NCBI RefSeq assembly: GCF_010669145.1
Contig: NZ_CP048635.1
Coordinates: 1,137,001-1,201,000 of the forward strand
Source of the DNA: Rhizobium oryzihabitans
GTDB lineage: Bacteria; Pseudomonadota; Alphaproteobacteria; Rhizobiales; Rhizobiaceae
DNA: 64,000 nt
Reading direction: 5' to 3'
The notes under the pieces were generated by a model, which made no database searches, had not been told where the DNA came from, and saw only the letters and a list, made by a program, of their open reading frames with translations. Positions 17,628 to 25,167 of this stretch are shown piece after piece (the first letter of the stretch is position 1; the number at the start of each line of letters is the position of its first letter). The position numbers were made by a program, and so were the translations under genes.

Positions 17628-17918
17628 ATGAAAGTCTATCTTCTGTCCCTTGGTGCCGGTCTGCTGGTCGGCATTGTTTACAGCCTGCTCAATGTGCGTT
17701 CGCCCGCACCGCCCGTCATTGCTCTGGTCGGCCTGCTCGGCATATTGGTTGGAGAACAGATTATTCCCTTTGCAAGGACGATCATCGGCAAGGAGCCGGC
17801 CGTCGTTTCGTGGATCAACCAGATCAAGCCGCATATGTTCGGCCATTTGCCGAAGGGTAGCGAAGAGCGCACAGATCTCGCCAAGGCTGAACGGCCTGCA
17901 GACAGGGAGAGAAGCTGA
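17628..17918 (+). CDS. XapX domain-containing small membrane protein
   Basis: 96 residues starting MKVYLLSLGAG after an ideal GAGGAGG site. Two hydrophobic segments (about 5-20 and 30-50) form the XapX/DUF1427 fold, with the typical SLGAGLLVGIVYSLLNVRSPAPP start. A charged cytoplasmic tail follows. Function is unknown. XapX genes often sit next to YtcJ-type amidohydrolases, as here (stop and next start share one base). Possibly an accessory or transport component for the same compound. Confidence 0.85.
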   Translation: MKVYLLSLGAGLLVGIVYSLLNVRSPAPPVIALVGLLGILVGEQIIPFARTIIGKEPAVVSWINQIKPHMFGHLPKGSEERTDLAKAERPADRERS

Positions 17919-19855
17919 TGCCGACGCGACGCACCTTTCTCGGCGCGGCATCGAGCCTCGCCTTCCCCCATCTGTTTTCACCCGCTAGTGCGGCTGACCC
18001 CATTCAGACAGGAGCCCGTTCCATGTATCCCGATACCATCCTTCATAATGGCCGCCTGACGACACTCGATCGCGCCAACCCGAATGCAACCGCAGTCGCC
18101 ATCAAGGATGGCCTGTTCATGGAGGTGGGAACGGACACCGATGTCATGGCGCTCGCCGGACCGGAGACAAAGATCATCGACCTGAAGGGTAAGCGCGTAT
18201 TGCCGGGCCTGATCGACAACCATACCCACGTCGTTCGCGGCGGCTTGAACTTCAACATGGAACTGCGCTGGGATGGCGTGCGTTCGCTCGCAGATGCCAT
18301 GGACATGCTGAAGCGTCAGGTGGCGATCACACCCGCCCCGCAATGGGTGCGCGTCGTCGGTGGTTTTACCGAGCATCAATTTGTCGAAAAAAGACTGCCG
18401 ACCATCGAGGAAATCAATGCGGTGGCGCCCGACACGCCGGTCTTCCTGCTGCATCTTTACGACCGCGCGCTGCTGAATGGCGCAGCCCTTCGGGCCGTCG
18501 GCTACACAAGGGATACGCCGAACCCACCCGGCGGTGAGATCACTCGCGATGTGAACGGCAATCCCACGGGAATGCTGCTGGCCAAGCCGAATGCTGGCAT
18601 CCTCTATTCGACGCTCGCCAAGGGGCCGAAGCTGCCCTTCGACTATCAGGTCAATTCCACCCGCCATTTCATGCGTGAGCTGAACCGGCTGGGCGTCACC
18701 GGCGTCATCGATGCGGGCGGCGGCTTCCAGAACTACCCTGACGATTACGAGGTGATCCAGAAGCTTTCCGACGAAGGCCAGATGACCGTGCGTCTCGCCT
18801 ACAACCTCTTCACGCAGAAGCCCAAGCAGGAAAAGGAGGACTTCCTCAACTGGACCTCGTCGGTGAAATACAAACAGGGCAACGACTATTTCCGCCACAA
18901 TGGCGCAGGCGAAATGCTGGTCTTTTCCGCTGCCGATTTCGAGGACTTCCGTCAGCCGCGACCGGACATGCCACCGGAAATGGAGGGCGAACTCGAAGAG
19001 GTTGTCCGGGTTCTGGCGGAAAACCGCTGGCCCTGGCGTCTGCACGCCACCTACGACGAGACGATCTCCCGTGCTCTCGATGTCTTCGAAAAGGTCAACC
19101 GGGACATTCCGCTCGAAGGGCTGAACTGGTTCTTCGATCATGCCGAGACGATCTCTGAACGGTCGATCGACCGCATCGCGGCTCTCGGCGGCGGCATCGC
19201 GACCCAGCACCGCATGGCCTATCAGGGCGAATATTTTGTTGAGCGTTATGGTCATGGCGTTGCCGAAGCGACCCCACCGATCAAACGCATGCTTGAGAAG
19301 GGCGTCAATGTTTCGGCCGGCACGGATGCGACGCGCGTCGCCTCCTATAATCCGTGGGTTTCGCTGTTCTGGATGGTGACGGGCAAGACAGTGGGCGGCA
19401 TGCAGCTCTATCCGCGCGCCAATTGCCTCGACCGCGAGACGGCGCTGCGCATGTGGACGGAGAAGGTCACGTGGTTCTCGAACGAGGAAGGAAAAAAGGG
19501 CCGCATTGAGAAGGGCCAGTTCGCCGATCTCGTTGTGCCGGACAAGGATTATTTCTCCTGCGCCGAGGATGAAATTTCCTTCCTCACATCCGATCTGACA
19601 ATGGTTGGCGGCAGAATCGTCTATGGCGCCGGGGACTTCAAGTCGCTGGATGAAAACGACGTTCCGCCGGCCATGCCCGACTGGTCTCCCGTGCGCGCTT
19701 TCGGTGGTTACGCCGCCTGGGGCGAGCCGCAAGGGCCGGCGCTCGCTCGCTGCGCCGGACGGCGATTTCGACGTGCGGCTGTGCCAGTGATTGCGGTGTC
19801 CATGGCCACGATCATGCCGGCGCCTGGACATCCAAACTGCCGATCGCCGACTTGA
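17918..19855 (+). CDS. Tat-exported YtcJ-like amidohydrolase, 3' end frameshifted
   Basis: A twin-arginine signal peptide (PTRRTFLGAAS, cleavage near ASAA residue 26) is followed by an amidohydrolase-3 domain: DNHTHVVRGG near residue 97 (metal-binding HxH), HATYDET near 375, FDHAETISE near 403 and SAGTDATRVA near 465. From about position 19731 the frame becomes Arg-rich and stops at 19855. One frame back (bases in phase with 19897) it reads RSLRRTAISTCGCASDC, then GVHGHDHAGAW and LGCSCWAV, ending at 19899. That Cys/His-rich tail is what I expect for this family, so one base appears missing near 19731-19745. Probably a zinc-dependent periplasmic hydrolase; substrate unknown. Confidence 0.85.
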   Translation: MPTRRTFLGAASSLAFPHLFSPASAADPIQTGARSMYPDTILHNGRLTTLDRANPNATAVAIKDGLFMEVGTDTDVMALAGPETKIIDLKGKRVLPGLIDNHTHVVRGGLNFNMELRWDGVRSLADAMDMLKRQVAITPAPQWVRVVGGFTEHQFVEKRLPTIEEINAVAPDTPVFLLHLYDRALLNGAALRAVGYTRDTPNPPGGEITRDVNGNPTGMLLAKPNAGILYSTLAKGPKLPFDYQVNSTRHFMRELNRLGVTGVIDAGGGFQNYPDDYEVIQKLSDEGQMTVRLAYNLFTQKPKQEKEDFLNWTSSVKYKQGNDYFRHNGAGEMLVFSAADFEDFRQPRPDMPPEMEGELEEVVRVLAENRWPWRLHATYDETISRALDVFEKVNRDIPLEGLNWFFDHAETISERSIDRIAALGGGIATQHRMAYQGEYFVERYGHGVAEATPPIKRMLEKGVNVSAGTDATRVASYNPWVSLFWMVTGKTVGGMQLYPRANCLDRETALRMWTEKVTWFSNEEGKKGRIEKGQFADLVVPDKDYFSCAEDEISFLTSDLTMVGGRIVYGAGDFKSLDENDVPPAMPDWSPVRAFGGYAAWGEPQGPALARCAGRRFRRAAVPVIAVSMATIMPAPGHPNCRSPT

Positions 19856-19925
19856 AGGGTTTCTTCGGAGCACTGGGTTGCTCCTGCTGGGCGGTTTGAG
19901 TTTAGGCCACGAATACAAAATCCGG

Positions 19926-19953
19926 CGGGCAGCGGCTTTTCGCTGCCCGTTTT
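19926..19953 (+). terminator. Rho-independent terminator after the amidohydrolase gene
   Basis: A 9-bp perfect stem cgggcagcg/cgctgcccg with a 6-nt loop is followed directly by TTTT. It sits 27 bp after the frame-corrected stop at 19899, supporting that stop as the natural gene end. Confidence 0.75.
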
Positions 19954-19991
19954 CTGCGGTGTAACGGACAGACGGCCCCCGACGGTCTAAT

Positions 19992-20052
19992 ATTGCGTAT
20001 ATCGCAATTATATCGAAACTATTGATGCAATTGTTGGCGATAATAGTTTCGA
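19992..20052. promoter_or_regulatory. Two operator-like inverted repeats upstream of the DoxX gene
   Basis: ATTGCG-N5-CGCAAT is at 19992-20008. A longer repeat with 11-bp perfect arms (tcgaaactatt at 20013-20023, aatagtttcga at 20042-20052) and an 18-bp spacer follows. Both precede the DoxX start by 70-130 bp. The ATTGC/GCAAT elements resemble the candidate LysR site at 15711, hinting at the same regulator. Confidence 0.5.
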
Positions 20053-20120
20053 CCAATATCGCTCCATCAGATGAACGCAGCGCCGCTCGAAACGACCGGC
20101 CAGAATCACGGGAGCAAAAA

Positions 20121-20561
20121 ATGACCGATCCATCTTCAACGCTTCGCCTTCGCGGGTTTCTTGCGGATATCGTCGCCGCGCCTGCCACAAAAACGCTGGC
20201 GCTTCTGGCGCTTTGTTCGGCCTATATTCAGGGCCCGCTCACCAAGATCTTAGACTTCCCCGGCGCGATCGCCGAGATGAACCACTTCGGCCTTCATCCG
20301 GCCGCCGCGTTTGCTATCGTCGTCATCGTCTTTGAGCTCACCGCTTCCGCAATGGTGGTGTCAGGGTTCCTGCGCTGGGCCGGTGCTCTGGCATTGGCAG
20401 GCTTCACGCTTCTGGCCACTTTCATCGCTCTTCGTTTCTGGGAAATGGCGCCCGGCATGGAGCGCATGATGGCCACCAATGCCTTCTTCGAACATCTCGG
20501 CCTGGCCGGCGCCTTCATTGTCGTCGCCGCAATCGATCTCACGAAAGGGACGGGCAAATGA
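20121..20561 (+). CDS. DoxX family membrane protein
   Basis: 146 residues with four membrane helices (about 20-38, 57-78, 82-102, 118-137), typical of DoxX/DoxD-like proteins (ILDFPGAIAEMNHFGLHPAAA, FIALRFWEM). I take ATG 20121, with GGAG 6 nt upstream; an in-frame ATG at 20022 lies inside the inverted repeat. The stop overlaps the MFS gene start by 4 bp. DoxX proteins are linked to quinone/thiol redox or respiratory complexes; no precise role can be read. Confidence 0.85.
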   Translation: MTDPSSTLRLRGFLADIVAAPATKTLALLALCSAYIQGPLTKILDFPGAIAEMNHFGLHPAAAFAIVVIVFELTASAMVVSGFLRWAGALALAGFTLLATFIALRFWEMAPGMERMMATNAFFEHLGLAGAFIVVAAIDLTKGTGK

Positions 20562-22156
20562 GTGCCGCAAAATCTTCAACGAGCAGCTTTGCTCCTCTAG
20601 CACAGCCGGTCTTCGCCGTTCTTTGGGCGGCGACGGTTTTGGGAAATACCGGCAGTTTCATGCGCGATGTCGCCAGTTCCTGGCTGATGACCGATCTCTC
20701 GGCCTCGCCGGCGGCGGTCGCCATGGTTCAGGCGGCCGGAACCCTGCCGATCTTTCTGCTGGCCATCCCAGCCGGTGTGCTGACCGATATTCTCGATCGC
20801 CGCAAGTTCCTGATCGCCATCCAGCTGCTGCTGGCCTCGGTAAGCGTCAGTCTCATGGTTCTTGCGCACACTGGAATGCTGTCAGTCAGCGCCTTGATCG
20901 GGCTTACATTTCTCGGCGGTATCGGTGCGGCGCTGATGGGGCCGACATGGCAGGCCATCGTGCCGGAACTGGTGAAACGTGAGGACATTAAAAGCGCGGT
21001 CGCTCTGAATTCGCTGGGTATCAATATCGCCCGTTCCATCGGTCCTGCGGTCGGCGGCATCCTGCTCGCAGCCTTCGGTGCGGCCGTCACATATGGTGCC
21101 GATGTCGCAAGTTACTTCATCGTTATCGCGGCGCTCCTGTGGTGGCCAAGGGCGAAGAATGCCAATGATGCGCTGGCCGAAGGTTTCTTCGGCGCGTTCC
21201 GGGCAGGCCTTCGTTATACACGTGCCAGCCGTCCGCTGCATGTCGTCCTGCTGCGGGCCGCGATCTTCTTCGCTTTTGCCAGTGCCGTCTGGGCGCTTTT
21301 GCCTCTGGTTGCCCGCCAGTTGCTGGGTGGAGATGCGAGCTTTTATGGCATATTGCTGGGTGCCGTCGGTGCCGGCGCCATCGGCGGCGCGCTGATCATG
21401 CCGAAACTGCGCGCACGTTTTGATGCCGACGCCCTGCTTCTAGGGGCTGCCCTCATCACTGCGCTCGTCATGGCCGGGCTGTCGTTCGCTCCGCCCCAAT
21501 GGCTGGCCCTCATCATCCTGCTCTTCCTCGGCGGCGCTTGGATCACGGCGCTAACGACGCTGAATGGCACTGCGCAGGCCGTCCTGCCCAACTGGGTCCG
21601 CGGCCGTGGCCTTGCGGTCTATCTCACCGTCTTTAACGGCGCGATGACGGCGGGCAGCCTCGGCTGGGGTGCGGTTGGCGAAGCGGCGGGCGTGCCGGGA
21701 ACCTTGCTGATCGGCGCGGCCGGTCTGTTCGTCGCCGGTCTCGTCATGCATCGCCTGAAGTTGCCCACCGGTGATGCGGATATGGTGCCTTCCAACCATT
21801 GGCCGGAGCCGCTCATTGCCGAGCCGGTGGCCCATGACCGCGGCCCGGTTCTGATATTGATCGAATACAATGTCGAAAAACATCACCGCAGCGCATTCCT
21901 GCATGCGCTTGACGAACTCTCCCAGGAGCGTCGGCGTGATGGCGCCTATGGGTGGGGTGTGACCGAAGACTCCGCCGATCCGCAGAAGATCGTCGAATGG
22001 TTCATGGTCGAATCCTGGGCGGAGCACCTGCGCCAGCACAAGCGGGTCTCCAATGCCGATGCGGATCTCCAGGGCAAGGTACTCGCCTATCACTCGGGGC
22101 TGGAAAGACCGGTCGTGCGGCACTTCCTGACAATCAATCGTCCTGGGAAAGCTTGA
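20558..22156 (+). CDS. MFS transporter (EntS/MFS_3-like) with C-terminal ABM-like domain
   Basis: 532 residues. Residues 1-400 hold about 11-12 membrane helices of the MFS_3 group (LWAATVLGNTGSFMRDVASS start; DILDRRKFL loop between helices 2 and 3; LNSLGINIARSIGPAVGG). About 110 C-terminal residues are soluble (LILIEYNVEKHHRSAFLHAL, ESWAEHLRQHKRVSNAD) and resemble a dimeric alpha-beta barrel monooxygenase-like domain. The soluble domain could be a binding or regulatory module. Likely an efflux pump for the compound handled by the preceding enzymes. Overlaps doxX by 4 bp. Confidence 0.87.
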   Translation: MSAAKSSTSSFAPLAQPVFAVLWAATVLGNTGSFMRDVASSWLMTDLSASPAAVAMVQAAGTLPIFLLAIPAGVLTDILDRRKFLIAIQLLLASVSVSLMVLAHTGMLSVSALIGLTFLGGIGAALMGPTWQAIVPELVKREDIKSAVALNSLGINIARSIGPAVGGILLAAFGAAVTYGADVASYFIVIAALLWWPRAKNANDALAEGFFGAFRAGLRYTRASRPLHVVLLRAAIFFAFASAVWALLPLVARQLLGGDASFYGILLGAVGAGAIGGALIMPKLRARFDADALLLGAALITALVMAGLSFAPPQWLALIILLFLGGAWITALTTLNGTAQAVLPNWVRGRGLAVYLTVFNGAMTAGSLGWGAVGEAAGVPGTLLIGAAGLFVAGLVMHRLKLPTGDADMVPSNHWPEPLIAEPVAHDRGPVLILIEYNVEKHHRSAFLHALDELSQERRRDGAYGWGVTEDSADPQKIVEWFMVESWAEHLRQHKRVSNADADLQGKVLAYHSGLERPVVRHFLTINRPGKA

Positions 22157-22161
22157 ATTGG

Positions 22162-22186
22162 AAAAGGGGCCGACAGGCCCCTTTTT
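22162..22186 (+). terminator. Rho-independent terminator after the MFS gene
   Basis: A hairpin aaaaggggcc-gaca-ggcccctttt begins 5 bp after the MFS stop and ends in a T-run (CTTTTTATT). It closes the transcription unit that starts at the VOC dioxygenase or the DoxX gene. Confidence 0.85.
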
Positions 22187-22420
22187 ATTGTCTGCAGACC
22201 CCTCGTTTTCCTGTAAAAGCCGAAGGGCGAAATGCTGCAGCAGAATAATCGTCTTGATATCGCTACGTCGCCGCGGTCGATCGAGGAGGCGCGCCCCGCC
22301 CCGAGCCGTTTCTTTCTTCGGTGCGAACGAACTTGTCTCACATCCCGATGCCTATAACATCCCGGCGGCCACCGAGACTAAACTCACCACCATGACAACC
22401 GCATAAAGAGACCTGCCAGC

Positions 22421-23029
22421 ATGAATAATCAAACCCCCGTCCCGGACCAGGATGCCTGGGAGGCCTGGAGCCCTGCCGAGCTTTTCCGGCGATTGAGCAG
22501 TGTATCGCGACCCTGGTGCGTGGTTGGCGGCTGGGCGCTCGATCTCTGGCATGGGAAGAAGACACGCGAGCACGAGGATCTGGAATTCACGATTCTTCGT
22601 GCGGATCTGGACATTTTCCGGCGCGAATTGAACGATGTGGAATTTTATACCGTCAATGACGGCGTGCTCGAACGGTTGGCCGCCGACCGGGAACCGGCGA
22701 CGGAGATTTTCCAGATATGGTGTTTTGATCGTGCCGCCCTCCGCTGGCGGGTTGATATGATGATCGAGCCGGGAACGGATGAAAGCTGGGTCTATAAGAG
22801 GGAGCCGCAGATTAGCCGGCCCCGCACCGAAATGGTCTCGCGGACCGCGGGCGGGATTCCTTACCTCAACCCCGCCGCCGTGCTGCTGTTCAAGGCAAAG
22901 CACCGCCGGCCCAAGGACGAGGAAGACTTCGCATACGCCGTGCCGAAATTGCCCGCGGCGGAGCGTCGGTGGCTGCGGGATTGTCTCGAGCGCCTCCACC
23001 CGGAACACGAGTGGGCAAAGGCGCTGTAG
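22421..23029 (+). CDS. Nucleotidyltransferase-fold protein, aminoglycoside adenylyltransferase-like
   Basis: 202 residues. The pattern WCVVGGWALDLWHGKKTREHEDLE at about residues 32-55 is the minimal nucleotidyltransferase signature: Gly-Gly-Trp, then the (D/E)x(D/E) metal pair (EDLE), and a further acidic residue in WRVDMMIEP near 110. A conserved lysine segment LLFKAKHRRPKDEEDF follows near 150. The aminoglycoside 2''-adenylyltransferase-like family (ANT(2'')/LinB fold) has this layout, and many members are not resistance enzymes. Stands alone; 234 bp of apparently empty sequence lies upstream. Resistance function is not implied. Confidence 0.75.
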   Translation: MNNQTPVPDQDAWEAWSPAELFRRLSSVSRPWCVVGGWALDLWHGKKTREHEDLEFTILRADLDIFRRELNDVEFYTVNDGVLERLAADREPATEIFQIWCFDRAALRWRVDMMIEPGTDESWVYKREPQISRPRTEMVSRTAGGIPYLNPAAVLLFKAKHRRPKDEEDFAYAVPKLPAAERRWLRDCLERLHPEHEWAKAL

Positions 23030-23043
23030 GCGTCGAATTGCGC

Positions 23044-23826
23044 CTATTGCGTAATTCGGTCCAGAACGCGGCTCAAAGCCTGCTTCAGCGCGTCCGAACC
23101 GCCATTGTCGTTGAAATCGTTCAAGACCTGCTCGTTGAGCCCGCCTTTGGTGGCGAATTCGCGGCTGAGATCGATGAAGTCGGCGTCCCTGCCGGCATTC
23201 AGCGCCACTTCGGAGAGGCCGGCGAAGAGAGGTGCAAGATAGGCGCGACCTTTCTCTTCCGGCAGGCCGTTCTCAACAAGCCACTCCGTCGTGTGCTGCA
23301 TGATGCCGAAATAGGTGGCCATCAACGCGCTTGCGGCGGCGAGAAGGTCGTATTCCGCCTTTGTTTCGCATTCCACCGCATTGCCGAGCACGTTGAAGAT
23401 CGCCGCCGTATCCGTATCGGGCGGATATAGGGCAGTGACGCCTTTGCGCCGGGCAACGAAGGGCAGGGGGATCGCCTGCGTGAGGCGCACATCCGCGTCG
23501 ATCCAGTCGAGAAGGGCCTGCCGGTCTGTCGCGGCAACGACGCTTATGACCTTTTGCCCATCCCGGAATCGCAAGGCGCGGATGACCTCTTCGGCGATCT
23601 GCGGACGGATCGCTAGCATGACGGTGTCGCAGCCGTCGATGATAGCCTGATTATCGCCGGACACGATCACCTGCGGGAAATCGCTGGCAAGCCTGGCGGA
23701 GATATCTGCGCTGCGCTGGGACACCATGACATGCGGCACGGCGGCGGGCTTGCCGAGTAGGCCCCTTACCATGGCATCGGTGATCGCTCCGGTTCCGATA
23801 AAACCGATCTTTTGGGGAAGGGACAT
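23044..23826 (-). CDS. Pyrroline-5-carboxylate reductase-like oxidoreductase (ProC family)
   Basis: 260 residues. The N-terminal Rossmann motif is KIGFIGTGAITDAMVRGLL at residues 6-24. A dimerisation-domain signature region lies near 190-240 (FAGLSEVALNAGRDAD, REFATKGGLNEQ). The usual ProC catalytic consensus (PGGTT, where P5C sits) is replaced here by FATKGGLNEQ, so it may act on a different imine or be a ProC paralogue. Single gene convergent with the nucleotidyltransferase gene (14-bp gap). Confidence 0.8.
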   Translation of the reverse strand: MSLPQKIGFIGTGAITDAMVRGLLGKPAAVPHVMVSQRSADISARLASDFPQVIVSGDNQAIIDGCDTVMLAIRPQIAEEVIRALRFRDGQKVISVVAATDRQALLDWIDADVRLTQAIPLPFVARRKGVTALYPPDTDTAAIFNVLGNAVECETKAEYDLLAAASALMATYFGIMQHTTEWLVENGLPEEKGRAYLAPLFAGLSEVALNAGRDADFIDLSREFATKGGLNEQVLNDFNDNGGSDALKQALSRVLDRITQ

Positions 23827-23941
23827 GCTTGCTCCGTGCGGCGAGGGCCGAAAGATACGTCTGTCGTCTGTTTGTCACGCAATGCTAAATTTTCCACCCG
23901 GAATTGTCGACAAGGAGATGGCCGTTTTCCAGATCGATGCT

Positions 23942-24688
23942 CTAGTGCCCCGGATGCAGGGCGTCATTGAGGTACATGCAGGTCAGCATCGTGAACACAT
24001 ACGCCTGAATTGCGGCCATCAGAAACTCCAGCGCCGTGATTGCGACCGTCATGAAAAGCGGCGCGATGGCGCCGATCATGCCGAGAGCATTGACGCTCGC
24101 CAGCGACACGACAAAACCGGCAAAGACCTTCAGGGTGATGTGACCGGCAAGCATGACGGCGAACAGGCGGACGGAGTGGCTGACCGGTCGCGAAATATAG
24201 GAGATGATTTCAATCGGCACGATGATGGGCGCGAGGATTGCCGGTATTCCCGCCGGTTTGAACAGGCCGAGAAAACGGATGCCGTGTTTGAAGATGCCAT
24301 ACAGCGTGACGGTGCCGAACACCATCATCGCCAAGCCAAATGTGACGATGATCTGGCTCGTAACCGTGAAAGCGTAAGGAAACATGCCGATCATGTTCGC
24401 AAACAGAATGAACATGAAAAGCGAGAAAACGAAGGGGAAGAACCGCATTCCCTGCTCGCCGGCATTGTCACGCAGGGTCTTGGCGACGAACAGGTAAAGC
24501 ATTTCAGCACTGGATTGCCACCGGCCGGGCACGAGGCGCGCCCTGCTCGTGGCAAGCAGCAGGAACGAACTCGCCAGGGTGACGGTGAGGAACATGTATG
24601 CCGAGGCATTGGTGAAGCTGAGATCGATATCACCGATGGTAATTTCAACGAGAGGTTTGACTTCGAATTGCTCGATAGGGCCGGCCAT
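23942..24688 (-). CDS. atpB: Orphan F0F1 ATP synthase subunit a paralogue
   Basis: 248 residues starting [10 protein letters not shown], with AAGGA 8 nt upstream of ATG 24688. It has the five-helix subunit a layout and alphaproteobacterial signatures [19 protein letters not shown] and [17 protein letters not shown]. The essential arginine is present (SVRLF), but the motif reads [13 protein letters not shown] where canonical rhizobial AtpB, from memory, has SLSVRLFANMLAG: the conserved Asn after RLFA is Val and Leu is His. No other atp gene is nearby, so this is a second, isolated copy. A guanidine-II-like riboswitch and short leader ORF lie upstream. It may form an alternative F0 or act alone in ion transport. 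Confidence 0.85.
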   Translation of the reverse strand: MAGPIEQFEVKPLVEITIGDIDLSFTNASAYMFLTVTLASSFLLLATSRARLVPGRWQSSAEMLYLFVAKTLRDNAGEQGMRFFPFVFSLFMFILFANMIGMFPYAFTVTSQIIVTFGLAMMVFGTVTLYGIFKHGIRFLGLFKPAGIPAILAPIIVPIEIISYISRPVSHSVRLFAVMLAGHITLKVFAGFVVSLASVNALGMIGAIAPLFMTVAITALEFLMAAIQAYVFTMLTCMYLNDALHPGH

Positions 24689-24698
24689 GGAGGGTCCT

Positions 24699-24821
24699 TC
24701 AGTAACTTGCGGCAATGACAGGAATATGCTGATGCTCCAGGTCGCGGCTGTGCCGGACGCAGGAAGACCGCGTGTGTGGTGGAGCATCAGAAATGAGGAG
24801 GGTGTTCGCTATGTCGGTCAT
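24699..24821 (-). CDS. Putative 40-residue leader ORF between riboswitch A and atpB paralogue
   Basis: An ATG 22 nt after the second hairpin of riboswitch A opens a 40-codon frame ([17 protein letters not shown]...) with GGG-AUCAGG just upstream. Its TGA stop lies 10 nt before the atpB start and overlaps the AAGGA ribosome site. That layout would let the riboswitch control the leader and couple it to atpB. No similarity is recognised; it may simply be chance. Confidence 0.35.
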   Translation of the reverse strand: MTDIANTLLISDAPPHTRSSCVRHSRDLEHQHIPVIAASY

Positions 24822-25095
24822 CCTGATCCCAAGTTTGAGAATCAGGGCCGTCCCCGGAACGTTTCAAGGCGCGGGTCGTCCCGCGCGAGCGCTTTCTAGC
24901 CAAATCGTCGGCGGGTGGCAATGGCTTTCGGGCAAATGCATCGGCGCGGGAAAGTCTGACCGCGTTGTTGGCGACAAGAATGAAGATCACGGCCGCTGAG
25001 ATCAGCGTTTTCCAGCTTGCAGTGCGCTCGTGTGCACTTCGCATGGCCGTATTCGAAATGTCTCGATAAAGCGTCTGCTGCGTTTTCCACATCAT
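24787..25095 (-). CDS. Putative small membrane protein downstream of riboswitch B
   Basis: About 102 residues ([15 protein letters not shown]...) from ATG 25095, 15 nt after riboswitch B. A single clear transmembrane helix follows ([15 protein letters not shown] at about 31-45) with a basic flank. The tail ([15 protein letters not shown]) is encoded by riboswitch A and looks less protein-like, so the natural protein may end differently. The start position relative to the hairpins matches the chaA arrangement, which supports a real gene. No family recognised. Confidence 0.45.
   Translation of the reverse strand: MMWKTQQTLYRDISNTAMRSAHERTASWKTLISAAVIFILVANNAVRLSRADAFARKPLPPADDLARKRSRGTTRALKRSGDGPDSQTWDQDDRHSEHPPHF
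24843..24886 (-). ncRNA. Guanidine-II (mini-ykkC) riboswitch-like element A
   Basis: Read on the minus strand: hairpin 1 is CGCGGG-ACGA-CCCGCG (24870-24885, extendable by one pair), then a 13-nt linker, then hairpin 2 CGGGG-ACGG-CCCUG (24843-24856, one G-U pair). Tandem short hairpins with ACGR tetraloops are the hallmark of guanidine-II riboswitches, where each loop contributes to guanidinium binding and the loops kiss. It precedes the atpB paralogue by about 155 nt, with a leader ORF between. Confidence 0.82.
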
Positions 25096-25110
25096 GAATC
25101 TCACGATTGT

Positions 25111-25154
25111 GGGGTCGTCCCCGTGTGGGTTTGCAGAGCGCGGGTCGTCCCGCG
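25111..25154 (-). ncRNA. Guanidine-II (mini-ykkC) riboswitch-like element B
   Basis: Minus strand: hairpin 1 CGCGGG-ACGA-CCCGCG (25139-25154), a 16-nt linker, hairpin 2 GGGG-ACGA-CCCC (25111-25122). It begins 13 nt after the chaA stop and ends 15 nt before the small membrane-protein ATG, so it is intercistronic and could give that ORF separate control. Both loops fit ACGR exactly. Confidence 0.85.
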
Positions 25155-25167
25155 ATGCCGGACGTTC

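Noticed and set aside
17978..20188. 736-residue open frame on the minus strand
   Set aside because: It is antisense to the clearly conserved amidohydrolase and DoxX genes and shows no domain; a GC-rich shadow.
24688..24787. 33-residue N-terminal extension of the ATP synthase subunit a (MLHHTRG start)
   Set aside because: No ribosome site and no similarity to subunit a; although its ATG overlaps a stop as TGATG, the ATG at 24688 has AAGGA and a family-typical N-terminus.
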